A DNA stretch of 64,000 nucleotides from Acholoe squamosa. Its lineage: Eukaryota; Annelida; Polychaeta; Phyllodocida; Polynoidae. The DNA is taken from the NCBI GenBank assembly GCA_949317995.1, contig OX439051.1:43031250-43095249 (forward strand). The letters are read 5' to 3'. The notes under the pieces were generated by a model. It was not told the origin of the DNA and ran no database searches. It was given only the letters and a program-made list of their open reading frames with translations. The position numbers and the translations under genes are program-made. Below are positions 8,957 to 20,920 of the stretch, piece after piece. Each line of letters starts with the position of its first letter. The first letter of the stretch is position 1.

Positions 8957-9897
8957 ATTTTCAGAAAACACACAATCCTTTTTTTTTTTTTTCTTCTTCT
9001 CTCTCCCCCCCCAAAAACACCCACCTTAACCCCCCCACATTCACACACACCTCTCCACCTTCACCTCCAACCGGTGGCAGTTTTGGCCATGTGTTATTTC
9101 ATGCAATGATGTTATTCCCCACAAATTTTCTTTTTCTCATCATTTATGTTTCTTTTTTTTATTTTTTTTTTATCATCCAAACCACATACCAATTACCTTT
9201 AACATCAAAATTTCTACACAAACCCCAAAAGGCCTTCTGGCTTACTTTTACTGATGGGACATTGTCAAGAATTTTATCTAGGGTTTGAGACTCAGACAGT
9301 CATATAATGATTGATTAAGGTTGGCACGCCACATAAATTACCCAAGGTCACAGCGTATTCTCGGTTCGTGGATCCTAATCTTAGGAACACGCATGCGCCG
9401 GTTTGTTACAAGCTCAGGGCTCCTCTATACCCTAAAGTATTACCAAATGACCACCTATTGTAGGAGAGCAGCACCTAGACATCCTGATCCGTGTTTATGC
9501 CTCTGTTTACCATCAGTACTGGAATGTTTGGTGAGACACTTAATCAAAATATTCAGCACAGCTCCCTGCTGTGTTATCACAACAGGAACAAGTGCACCCC
9601 GGCAGGCTGACTTATCTCAGCACCACAACCATCAACCCCCCTTTCATAACTACAATATTCAGATCATCCAATGATCATCCGCACCCCATAAAGGTCCATT
9701 AAATTTGCATATCACGATGATCAGGTGTATGCAAACCAACCAATAGCTAGGCCCCGTGCCACATATGGGTGAGACATACCTTATCGGGAGGCATGTAATG
9801 AGGAATTAGCCAACCTCATGAAGTGCTTATAAGCCTCACACCACCCCCACCTTAACCACTCTTATCAAATACACCAAACTCACCACATCCAGCCACT
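8957..9897 (+). other. Non-coding spacer after pol, with a candidate internal promoter
   Basis: Poly-T and poly-pyrimidine runs (8980-9010, 9150-9175) follow the pol stop. No domain-bearing ORF is visible. CTTATAAG at 9826-9833, about 65 bases before the ATG of the next gene, could be a TATA box for an internal promoter. Confidence 0.4.
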
Positions 9898-9959
9898 ATG
9901 GAGCAAGCATCCGGAGACCACAGGACCCAAGTGTCGGGACTGCCATGCAACAAGCCCAG
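9898..9959 (+). CDS. Accessory protein, exon 1 (predicted)
   Basis: ATG at 9898 opens 20 codons plus two bases and meets a good donor, CCCAG|GTAGGA. Read straight through, the frame would stop at once (TAG at 9961-9963), which favours splicing. Spliced to the acceptor at 10252, the reading frame continues exactly into the next ORF. A TATA-like box lies about 65 bases upstream. The alternative is that this is a short leader exon of an LTR-driven mRNA. Confidence 0.5.
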
Positions 9960-10252
9960 GTAGGATCGGTCTTATGTGTCCATTAGTAGCGTCATCAATC
10001 GTTCTAGCATGACTATGATGGAATCTACCATCATGTTGCCCAGATACCCATTACATGCCAATGGTAGTGTGCGCCCAGAGCGCTTTGTAAAATGCAATAG
10101 TTGAATTTGCAGTCCTTTTCAAAACCATGTATGGCAGCCTGACCTTTCATTACCTTAGTTATCAACCTCTTGACAAAACCCCCCATCAGCCCATTCATCT
10201 ATCTTAGTCAAACAACAAACCTATCAAACCTTTTTCTTATTATTCACAACAG

Positions 10253-10736
10253 CCTTAGAGCCCCAGAAGTTAGACATGGAGCCAACTCAGGGTGGACCAT
10301 CCACAGTCTTTTAGGCCCAAACGGCATCAAAAGTAAGGCCATGGATCTGTTCGAGATCAGAATAACTATCATGGAGCACAAAGACATGATCAAACGTATA
10401 TCCAGCGAAGACTTCGGTGTATACCTAAACAACAAAACAGTTCAAAAAGAGCTCACCTTACAAGACCCAATTGTATTATCGGCCACCAAGGCCATGATAT
10501 TCGACCTATGCAAAGATTTCCCCACAGTCCCATTGTGGGACAGATTCAGTGAGGAAACATCAAGCTATATAGCACTCCTATGTGCCAGAACTCTGATTAC
10601 CTCAGAGAAACCACTTAAAGAGCTACCAAGATATGAAACAGGTATTGGCAGATACAATGTCATAATCCAATCAACAAATCTTCAGACCCAGCTGGCAGCG
10701 TTTGAGATGGCTAGATACTCCCACTTACACAGTTAA
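10253..10736 (+). CDS. Accessory protein, exon 2 (predicted)
   Basis: The acceptor ttattattcacaacag| has a pyrimidine-rich tract. The exon joins exon 1 in phase and runs 161 further codons to TAA at 10734-10736, giving a protein of about 181 residues. It has no signal peptide or membrane segment and no motif I recognise; the composition is mixed, with many Leu, Ile, Thr and Glu. It lies between pol and env, where complex retroviruses keep regulatory genes such as vif or tat, but nothing shows a shared function. The open frame extends upstream of 10253, but that part would be intron. Confidence 0.5.
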
Positions 10737-11146
10737 AAGCTATCAGCCCTGAATTGACCCATTTCTCCCCCCCCTACACATGTACAACATTAATAATCAA
10801 TTACTTTCCTTCAATTCTTTTTTTTTCTCTCTTCTCACTAGAATTTTTTTTTTCTTTACATGACTAAGATGGAGACATCCTTGCTAGTTAAGATATCAGC
10901 CTAGCACCCTGATAACCTTTTAAATAACACGCCCCAAAGCGCCACATTCACACCGCACACAACCAAGCGACCCCCCCCATATGTATAGGACACCCACCGC
11001 CCAATCTACACAAACATACCTCACACAAAGCCAACTCCCCAACCCAAAACCCTTAAAAAAAAATGACCCATCTCACCCCGGACAACAGTCCTATCTCAGT
11101 CTCATATAATCCTTTTTCTCATAAGCTTATCTAAATTTCTATTTTT
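10737..11146 (+). other. Spacer between accessory gene and env-like gene
   Basis: AT- and pyrimidine-rich, with T runs near 10818 and 10845 and no supported ORF. It ends in a good splice acceptor, 'ctaaatttctatttttag' with AG at 11147-11148, two bases before the env-like ATG. A spliced subgenomic env mRNA would use it. Confidence 0.5.
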
Positions 11147-11149
11147 AGG

Positions 11150-11329
11150 ATGGCAGCCTGCTTGGCAGCACTCTTCCTAATTATGTGCGCCCAGACCCAA
11201 CAGTCAGGAGCACAGGATTTTGTAACCAAAGAAGAGACCATCTTCAGGCCAAACTATGGTGTTCTATTCACTAAAATACCCCAGAAAATGATCTCAGGAT
11301 ATATGGATTACCCATTAGTTTTCGCTTAA
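11150..11329 (+). pseudogene. env: Env-like protein, signal-peptide segment, ended by an in-frame stop
   Basis: ATG at 11150 follows a splice acceptor by one base. The first 20 residues form a clear signal peptide ('AACLAALFLIMCAQT'), which would direct the product to the secretory pathway. The frame stops at TAA 11327-11329, but the very same frame is open again from 11330 to 11773. The TAA therefore looks like a nonsense mutation in this copy, not a natural end. Confidence 0.65.
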
Positions 11330-11773
11330 GACCTATCCTTCAATCAATCCTTGCAGCGACCGGACAAATTAACCTCCCTAGTCAGCAAAAATGCCCCAAA
11401 TTTTATCTTGGAAACCACCCAAACTTTAGACCTAATTTTGGCAAATCTCTACCAAAAATCTCAAAAATCTTTAGCCCTGTTAATAAAATTTTTGGAACAT
11501 CCCCAAACGAGAACACCCAGAGGCGCCCCAGGACAGATCGTAGGCGATATTTTAAGAGCATCAATTGGCTTGAGCACGCAACCTGAAGTAGACTTGTTGA
11601 ATTCCGAAATGTCCGACTTAGAGAAAACCCTAGCTACTAAAATGCATGTGGTAGAATTAGCCACACATTTTCTCTTGAACATTTCTGAATTTAATTATCA
11701 ATCTCTGAGCACCTTCTCCAGCATGCAAAATAACACGGATGACGCCTTGGCCCTGCTCAGTTCCAACTCTTGA
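11330..11773 (+). pseudogene. env: Env-like protein, helical N-terminal ectodomain segment
   Basis: This segment continues the frame of the signal-peptide segment after its stop. It is rich in Leu, Asn and Ser, with heptad-like spacing ('TLDLILANLYQ', 'SLALLIKFL') typical of coiled coils in class I fusion glycoproteins. It has NxS/T sites such as NIS and NNT. It ends at TGA 11771-11773, where the next frame (11770 onward) takes over with no spacer. An indel close to 11765 probably separates them. The family call rests on the next segment. Confidence 0.55.
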
Positions 11774-13863
11774 GTAAGAATGTATCAAATATCTTATTCA
11801 ACCTGGAACAACAGAGCAGACAAGACACCTATCATTCGATGTTATTCACCGCTGCTAACTCTCAGATTGAAGTACTAATGAACCTGCAAAATGATTTAGA
11901 CATCCTTCTGGACTCACTAACCACTCTAACGGAAGGTGAGCTACCTCCAAAATTAATTCCCCATAAAGTTATGGAAGATGGACTTAATAATCTATCAAGC
12001 TCCTTGTATGAAGCCAATAAGGGTATCACTATTCTTAATGTACCCACCGGTTTCTATTACAAAAGGAGAGTGCACGTGCACTGGCAGAACCAAAACAAAC
12101 TTTACATCACAGTGCCTATACCCATAGGACTGGGAGACAACATCTACTCCATATATAGAGCGGAGGCCTTCCCAGTCCCATTTGACACCACCAATGTAAA
12201 CACTACTGGGTTTACACAGATACAGCCTTTGCCTAATTATATAGCTATGTCTGTGTCCCAGTCACACTACATTGAACTGGACCACTCCGACTTAGATCTT
12301 TGTGACGTAGATGTTTTTATAACATGCAACCTGCCCCTGCCCATGTTATCTCCTAGGTACCCCACCTGCAGCTTATCCCTATTTTTAGATCTACCTGACG
12401 CTGTACATAACACCTGCAATTTTCGAGCACACATGACAGCACCAATTCCCAACATTGCTAAACCCATCTCCCAAAGCTCCTACATGCTGATCACTAGTTT
12501 TTCACCTTCAATAATGCAATGCTCAAACTCAGGCCAAATCGAGATCAAAAATGCAGCCTACTCTATTATTTCAGTGCCATGCCTCTGTTCTCTTAAAAAC
12601 AGAGGCACGATAATGATTAATTCCGATCTATCCTGCGCCCAAAACTTTACTCTAGAACCCATTGCCAAAGTGCCTGTCAATTTACCACTATGGCGGCATT
12701 TTGGTAACCCGCCAAACAACATATCAGGAGTAACCATAGCAACCACCCCGACCCACCTAGACCTACCAAATTTTCAGCGCCTAAAGCGCCTTCACAACCA
12801 AAAATTTCTACCCCTATTTAAGGACATTTTGAACCTAAAAGGCGCTGCCACCAAAATTCATGATAAGTCATCCATCCTGAGCACCAACTCACTCATACAT
12901 CTAGGATATCACCTGGAGTTTTCCCCTTGGTTACACCTGTTGTCGCCAACCATTGCAATCTTGTGCTGCCTGGTCACGTGTCGTGTACACATGCGCGTGG
13001 CATACTTAGCCCAATTAGTGACCATTCACAGTCGAACAACGATGGCTGACGCAGCATCTTGGAACAAGCTTAAAGAAATGATTAAGAACACCAACCAAAA
13101 TTGGCCTACGCGGACCACACCCCAGGAGATCACTACACCTGACTGGATTCAGATGCCAGGAAGGTATGATTCCATGATTGCCTTCCTAGGCATCATCCTC
13201 AGCTTGCTATTCATCAAAGCGGCGGGGAGACGCTGTCTTAGGCATTGGCCCTACGGCAGACAGGACCCCGCCCCCGGCACCCCAAGATTCGTGCTGAAGA
13301 TACACTCTGGAGGGCACACATATGCCTTTCCAGTGGGACTAATGGTGTATGGAAGGAACCTCTGGCCAGCATCCATCTTGGCACCCAAACTAGCACCACC
13401 CAGGTTAACTTTCCCCCTAGCCCGTCATCTTGATGCGCATTGGAAGTCAGACGTCGGAATGATCATTGGTGGAAGACTGAGGACGGTGAGGCTGGAGAGA
13501 TACCCCAGTTGCCCTTTGCTCTGGCGCATCCCCCTCACAATCATCCTCAGATCCAGACCCCACACGGTCACCCTGGCGATTGTACAGGAAAACCAGCCTG
13601 ACTTCCAACTCACACCAAGTGAATATGAACTATCAGCCAGCTACAAACCAGTGCCACCTTTGACACGGAGAAAAGACCTACTCAGGCGGGGAGCCCCTAA
13701 GGCCTCCACCAGTGGGACAACTCTAGCAGAGATGGCCCTGCTACAACTCAGGGAAACCCAGCCACCTAAGGACCTATACTTATTCGACCCTACACTGGCT
13801 GAGAGGGCCATTGACACCATGGATGGTAGGTTTTTAAATTTTAAAACCATTAGTTTCGGCTGA
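11770..13863 (+). pseudogene. env: Env-like glycoprotein, main segment (F-like type)
   Basis: The frame encodes 697 residues, opening with a coiled-coil-like stretch. A Cys-rich ectodomain follows, with 'LYITVPIPIG', 'AEAFPVPF' and 'LPNYIAMS' patterns. These resemble the envelope shared by errantiviruses and baculovirus F proteins. Hydrophobic segments lie near residues 387-405 ('LSPTIAILCCLV') and 468-486 ('MIAFLGIILSLLFIKAAG'). About 210 residues follow the second one as a long basic, Pro-rich tail, unusual for an env cytoplasmic tail. I see no obvious furin site. Two breaks upstream mean that this copy cannot express a full-length protein. The role in membrane fusion is inferred from family resemblance. 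Confidence 0.6.
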
Positions 13864-15172
13864 TGTGGGGATCGTTGAGAACGCTCAGCATCCTCAGCGA
13901 CCTCCACCGGCCACCCCCGAGGTTCCTCCCATAATGGACTCTCCCCAGCGCCCACAAGCCCGGTGACAACACTGGACGGTACCACCACCCTTATGTGGGG
14001 ATGGCAGGTGCTGAACAGCGCTACATAGCAGACCGGATAGCCCTGAGACGCTGATGTGGGGATCCCCTTCCTATCCGGCAAATCCCCGAGACCCCCCCAA
14101 GGACCCCCTATAGGGCCCCATCCCGACCTAAATACATAAAACCATGCCCACAAATCGCAATATCCCGCCATTGTTTCACCTTGCACATCACTAGATCTTA
14201 TCAATGATGACGCAAGACCTTTCCACAACCATAGACGCAGTCACAACGTCTGCACAAAATTTTCGCGCCAGTCGCGACCCGGCGTCGCCATTTTTAAAGA
14301 GCTTCGTGATATGCAAATATCCATTAAGTTTCGGTCACATGATCGTTCTGACTTGATACATAGACTGAAAACAACAACATCAACACGTGCAAACAACCTA
14401 GCTTCATGATAAAAAGGATTACTCACGTCTCTTCTAAAACCCGTTCACTGCCGGCACCTGAGGCGCCAGCAGTAGGTAGGTGACCTGATGTATCCTACAA
14501 AAACAAATCCAAAATTGAAATTACCAAAAAGCCCGAAACAAATTTCGCAATTCAAAATTTTCCAAAATAAATTCACACGCCCACTTATTCAAAATTACTA
14601 ACGTCCCGTCCACGTTGATGAATACTGTAATCAACAGCGCACGACCATCCGGAAAATGGAGAACGCCTTGGACGATCTCCATCTTGCGTAACTACTGATA
14701 AGATAGCCGGCACCCATATCTTATATAGGGCCAAGGCTAAAGGCATCAAAACTCAAAATTTATTTCAAATCCGCGACCCCCCACCCTCAAAATTCAAATA
14801 GCATACCGTATGCCGGAATGCCAAAACTCAAACCTTCTTCGAGACCTTTCGACCACCTTCATGAAATTTTAGGCCACGATTCGAAATATTTTTCAGGATT
14901 TTTATCTGAATAATCAGGTTCAGCACGGTGAAGCGACAGCTCGGTACTGCCACCCAGTGTGATACAAATTAACCAACTAAGCTTGCTTAGTTACACTTAC
15001 CGCGTTCTGTTCTTACAATCAAATTGAGCTCTGTCAAGATTAATATTATGTGTCGAACAGCAGAAATTTATAGCACTTATTGGTTATCCTGTATTGACAA
15101 GGCCACCAGCTGACCAAGCAGGATCTTACACCTCTGTTAATGGTTTGTTTTTCACGGCTCTCTTCCCTACAG
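13864..15172 (+). other. Post-env region without a supported ORF
   Basis: ATGTGGGGAT occurs three times (13863-13872, 13993-14002, 14054-14063), matching the motif right before the 3' LTR (16800-16809). The rest is AC-rich, with a TATA-like 'tcttatataggg' near 14721 and a direct TCTTAT repeat. A splice acceptor 'ctcttccctacag' ends at 15172. The antisense ORF at 13641-14228 looks like a shadow of env. Confidence 0.45.
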
Positions 15173-15387
15173 ACCCCTCCTCTGGAGACCTGGCAGCCCC
15201 ACCATCCGTCGGCCCTCCAGCCCTGGAGACAGAAGAGCCGGGGCAATCATCATCAAGGAAGGCGACAGGAGGAAGAGGCAGGAGGGAAGAGGTCAGGCAA
15301 AATCCAACCCCACCAGCCGCGGACCCCGAGCCCCAGCAGCAACTTCCACCAGCCAGTGGAGGGAGCCAGCTAGAAAGCCCCATCTAA
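15173..15387 (+). CDS. Candidate 3' accessory exon, Pro/Arg-rich
   Basis: After a good acceptor, two frames are open. One gives a Pro- and Gln-rich product ending at 15387; the other, ending at 15373, gives a product with 'GRRQEEEAGGKRSGK'. Either could be a second exon of a small spliced protein. I do not recognise it, and low-complexity composition alone could keep both frames open. Confidence 0.25.
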
Positions 15388-15402
15388 CACCCAGGGGAAC
15401 CT

Positions 15403-15702
15403 ATGTGTCGGCAGCCTGCAGGCCTGGCACACCCAGGCCCCCAACCTACAGGCACAACAACAACTATTGCTGCCACATCAATGGGCAGGTATCCGCTGCC
15501 AAACTTTGCATACCTTGTTACCATTAACCAAATGGGTTCCTGTGCCCTTGTGCTTATGACAACAAACCTAGGCCAAGCGGTAACAGACAGAGATCCCCGC
15601 CGAGAACCATGTGGAAACCCATGCCAGCTCGACCCACCCCTACCACAGAGACAGATACCACCTCAGAGGACAGATCAGATGTGGCCACAGCTGGTGACTT
15701 AG
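15403..15702 (+). CDS. Candidate small ORF, 99 codons
   Basis: The ORF starts at an ATG and is rich in Pro, Thr and Gln. It has no recognisable domain. It overlaps the following ORF in another frame, so at most one of the two is likely to be coding. Confidence 0.2.
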   Translation: MCRQPAGLAHPGPQPTGTTTTIAATSMGRYPLPNFAYLVTINQMGSCALVLMTTNLGQAVTDRDPRREPCGNPCQLDPPLPQRQIPPQRTDQMWPQLVT

Positions 15703-15872
15703 CATCAGTATACTTAGACTTTTCCGACATTACCATCTCAAAATTCAGACCCATCAGATCCAGGACCCATCGTAAGGCTGAAGGCAGGTTCAAGAATTTC
15801 AACATCAAAGAACATCAGAACCTACCTCCAAACAGCATTCACCCCAATCGACATTTCAGAACACACAAATAG
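15609..15872 (+). CDS. Candidate small ORF with FSDIT motif
   Basis: ATG-started, 87 codons, basic at the C-terminus. It contains 'FSDITISK', similar to 'FSDITMTK' in the linker after RNase H near 7011-7037. The underlying DNA shares 'tccgacattaccat' at both sites. It could be a duplicated pol-linker piece or an independent basic protein. Confidence 0.3.
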   Translation: MWKPMPARPTPTTETDTTSEDRSDVATAGDLASVYLDFSDITISKFRPIRSRTHRKAEGRFKNFNIKEHQNLPPNSIHPNRHFRTHK

Positions 15873-16795
15873 ACATTTCACAGACTCAATTTTTGTACTA
15901 CCTAGCCTTGAAGACACATTTATAAACAACCCCCCACGCCTATACGTATTACTTGTTCTCTGAGAATGTAAAATCTTTTTTTTCCCTCAGCATGTCAAAT
16001 CTTTTTCACTGGATTCTTTAAAAAGCCTGTTTTTCTTTAGGCCAATGTATATATTAACTTAAGATTCTTTTCCTTCGATGAACATTATGAGACTAAGACC
16101 AAAATGGCCTTCTGGTTTACCTCTAGGCGCTATAAAGTTCATCACCTTCACCATTGTTTTACTTTCAAGCTCAACTATGACATGTATTTATGAGTTTTAG
16201 TCAAATTAGTTACCCATAATCAACAGGTTGTATACATAACATTTTTGTATATTTTCATGAGAATTACCATGTTCTAGTCAACAGTAAAACTAAATACTAC
16301 CTTGACTCATACCGTATACCCGACTGTGCAGCAGACCCTACACAACCTCAGCTATGAGCCTTGGTAATGTGGAGCCAAAGACTCATCACCCTTGTGTTGA
16401 TTGTTGACCCCACAATACCAAGAATCACCAAACTTGGTTAATTTTCATCTGGATATACTTCATTGCGTATTATTGCATAAAACCAACATGTTATCAAATC
16501 AGAAAATTTTTTTTTTCCCACGATAACATACCGGTACATTTATATTTTAAGCATTGTACATATCCTGGCATTTAGAACCTGTATATATATACATTAAGTC
16601 ACTTGATCCACACAAAAACTTTATTTTTGTAATTCCATAAAGGAACCTTTGTTTATACTGCATATAATGTCAAACCCATCAGGTTTTTCACAAAACCCAG
16701 TATTTGCATAATAACACCCATAATCGTCAATGGACTTGGCAGAGCCTCATCTTTTCTACTTATTTTTCTCCCTTTACACTCGTGCAGAGACGAGT
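15873..16795 (+). other. AT-rich 3' untranslated region of the large element
   Basis: No ORF with features. Long T runs (15977, 16508) and many ATAT stretches. It contains one phrase, 'ccaaaatggccttctggttta', reminiscent of 'caaaaggccttctggctta' near 9227, which may be a repeated internal segment. Confidence 0.5.
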
Positions 16796-16810
16796 AGGAA
16801 TGTGGGGATT
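16796..16810 (+). promoter_or_regulatory. Polypurine-tract region before the 3' LTR
   Basis: The bases right before the LTR are AGGAATGTGGGGATT, mostly purine and G-rich. This is the expected place for the plus-strand primer. Confidence 0.55.
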
Positions 16811-17460
16811 TGTCAATGGACCATTCTGGGTATTATTATTATTTTTCATATTTACTAATTTCTTCGCCATATAAAACCCAAGCTCTGCTCACGATCCATA
16901 CTCAACAATGTCCTGCATTCCTCAACAGGAACCAGGATCCTTTAGTCACCACAAACACATCTCCTCCATGAGGCTCTGTGACATAATGTAGACGGATGTA
17001 ATAACATTCCAATCATATCTACACCCACACAGCCCCGCTGGAGGATGTGGGGTCCACCTGTGATGCCATATTTGGAATGAGAGAATATTTCACAATCTCC
17101 TCTCAATCCTCATCAATATGATTAACACACAGGTGGCAATCTCTCCCTATGACACATGTCCCTATTTCATTGAGCCACGTGTATAGAATATTTCACAACA
17201 CTGCGAGCTGCTCAAGTCCTTCATATAAAAGGCAGCTTGAGCAGCTCCCAATCATCTCTCCCAACTTACACCTTACACCTATACCTAGAACCTACGACAG
17301 GTTGAGCTATAGGATCGGAGGCAGAGCTTAGATCTTGGTGAGTGTTATCATTGTTACCACCTTTATGAAACACTCATGTCAGCTATGCAATAAAAGGATC
17401 AACTGAACTTCCCTGGATTCCGTGTACATTCACTTCACCACATGTAACCGTCCGTTGACA
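16811..17460 (+). repeat. 3' LTR of the large element
   Basis: 650 bases, TGTCAATGG...GTTGACA. It keeps a 24-base stretch ending in a TATAAAA-like 'catataaaaccc' that the 5' LTR lacks. It carries the same TATA-in-hairpin (17224-17231) and AATAAA (17389-17394). Confidence 0.95.
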
Positions 17461-17685
17461 GCATCATGCCCATTGGTCTGCAAGGTGCACCAATGTTGAA
17501 TCTGATCATCAGCACTTCACTGAAGCATCACGATGACTATTCAGGAGTATATCAATCCCGTAGAGATGACATGATGCTTGAATGCAGCCCGGAAATTTTA
17601 TTGCCAGGGCTACATTCATGCATCATGACAACAAAAGGGCATGGTACGCTAAGGCATTATGCGCCATTTAAGTGGCCATCTGTGG
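17461..17685. repeat. MITE family A, right part
   Basis: It resumes with 'gcatcatgcccattggtc' and contains the family core 'catgatgc(t/a)tgaatg(c/t)agccc' and 'gggctacattcatgcatcatg'. It fades out near 'taagtggcc' at about 17680. Confidence 0.7.
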
Positions 17686-18868
17686 CATCAACAGCACCAA
17701 TAGATGGTTTAGACATCAAAGGCAGCATGGGGAGATAGAGGAAGAATGGAAGATGGGGAAGGGACATGGGGGTGGTGTGGGGGAGGGAGGGGCATGTGTG
17801 TGTGTGTGGGGGGGGTGGGGGGTAGTGGTAGAGACAGGTGAGTTATGAAGCAGGAGCAGGTAAAAACCATGTCATAAGGATGTAGGAGAGGTATTGCTAA
17901 TGGTCACTACTCCTAGGGAGAAGGAGGGGTTTGAAGAAGATTATGGTGGGTGTGGCTGGGATAAATCATTTGTACCTCACTTGTAAGGTACACTCTGCCT
18001 TTGATAGAATCCTATATTAAGGGTGCACCTGCCGGCTACTAAAGATGTGTTTAAATGCAAATGGAGACATCAAACAAAGTCCCCAAATAAGCCTGATCCT
18101 GTATGGCATCAATGTGATGGCAGTATATTGCAAAACACATCAAACAAGCATCCAGATACAATGTAACCATTCATGGTGAAGCCATCTTCCTGTTTTACGG
18201 ACAGAGGTACAGGGGGAGGCACTGGCTCTTTATTGGTAGGTAACAAGTGCGAAACTGCAGACCCCCCTTTTTGGCCACTTGACAATCCCCTCTAAAGCAA
18301 CTTGAAATTTACAGGACCTATTTCCAAGAAGTCAGATGGCAGCCCCACTTTTTGGGCCCCTCCTCCATCTGAGATTAAATTCTTTTGTATTGATATTCAG
18401 CAATTGTAGAGCCTTTGAATAATTAAAGCAAAATGTGTAGGTTTGCGCTAAATTTGATTGACATGCCCCCTAATTCCCCATACCACATGCCGATAGCCAT
18501 AGCTACTCAGGGTCAGTATCACGGTTGGGGCCAAAACCAAGGCTAAGTGCCCCCCCCCCCCGGACAGAAGTAGGGGGGAGAGTGATGCAGGATGATGGCG
18601 GGGAGGGGTGCAGGATGATGGTAGGGAGGGGTGCAGGATGATGGTGGGGAGGGGTTTGCACCTAAGCACACATCTTACTACTTGAGAGAATGGCCACATC
18701 AAAAGGCACTTCCTCAGATGATTGTTAGATCAATAAGTTATTGGGGCATGGACAAAGGCATAAGGTGAATTATAGATGATTGCTAAATATAGCAGTAAAA
18801 CTACCAGACGACAACAGTGTTTGTTTGTTTTATACTGACCTTCTAGTTCTTTAAGGTCTGCATAGTAC
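17686..18868. other. Unassigned; G-rich simple repeats
   Basis: G-rich stretches (17750-17830) and a roughly 23-bp repeat, 'gatgatggtggggaggggtg', in three imperfect copies at 18590-18660. No exon or domain-bearing ORF seen. Confidence 0.5.
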
Positions 18869-19233
18869 ATTAAAGTGGCATAGTCCGATGATTGGGGCTG
18901 AAAAAATCAATCCCCTCAAAAATCGATCTTCATGCTCACATAGGTCATACTTACTTTGCTGCATATTTAATTCACTCTAATTCCCCATAATTTAGCTATT
19001 ATTTGAAGAAATCATTTTGTGCTACCTTTGGAGTTTGGTGTACATGCTATAATTCCACCCATAGGCTATTCACTGTATACATACATCTAAGCATATTGTA
19101 ACCCTATTTTAGCTTGATTGGGCTATGAAAAACATTTTATGGTCGACTATCCCCTAAATAATGTTTTTAGATTGTTTGGAACCATGTTAGTGGAATTTGA
19201 AATATGTAGAAAATCGGACTATGCCGCTTTAAT
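18869..19233. repeat. 365-bp inverted-repeat element (MITE)
   Basis: The ends are 'attaaagtggcatagtccga' (18869) and its near-perfect reverse complement 'tcggactatgccgctttaat' (to 19233). The interior is AT-rich and codes for nothing, as expected of a non-autonomous DNA transposon. Confidence 0.75.
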
Positions 19234-20789
<1,556 letters not shown>

Positions 20790-20920
20790 CTCATAAGGGC
20801 CGCGTAATGGTGCACCGTGCATTAATGCATCATGCACTATGCCAATTGGTCATCATGATGTGTGAATGCAGCCCTGGGAATCAACTCAACAGGGCTTCAT
20901 TCATGCATCATGAAATCTGT
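20790..20920. repeat. MITE family A copy
   Basis: Contains 'gcattaatgcatcatgc', 'ccaattggtcatcatgatg', 'gaatgcagccctgg' and 'gcttcattcatgcatcatg'. Confidence 0.65.

Larger units (their letters stand above)
1058..17460 (+). mobile_element. 16.4-kb retrovirus-like Ty3/Gypsy LTR element with env-like gene
   Basis: The element is bounded by 626- and 650-base LTRs that start TGTCAATGG and end GTTGACA. The internal order is leader, gag, protease-RT-RNase H, integrase, accessory gene, env-like gene, a long 3' region, purine-rich tract and 3' LTR. RNase H before integrase places it with Ty3/Gypsy and retroviruses rather than Ty1/Copia. At 16.4 kb it is far longer than a usual Gypsy element of 5-8 kb; the excess lies between integrase and the 3' LTR. 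LTR identity implies a recent insertion, yet gag, pol and env all show frame breaks. No clean target-site duplication is visible. Confidence 0.93.

Noticed and set aside
13641-14228. 195-codon antisense ORF over the env tail
   Set aside because: It mirrors the env frame on the other strand, has no domain or signal, and its extent is explained by env composition.
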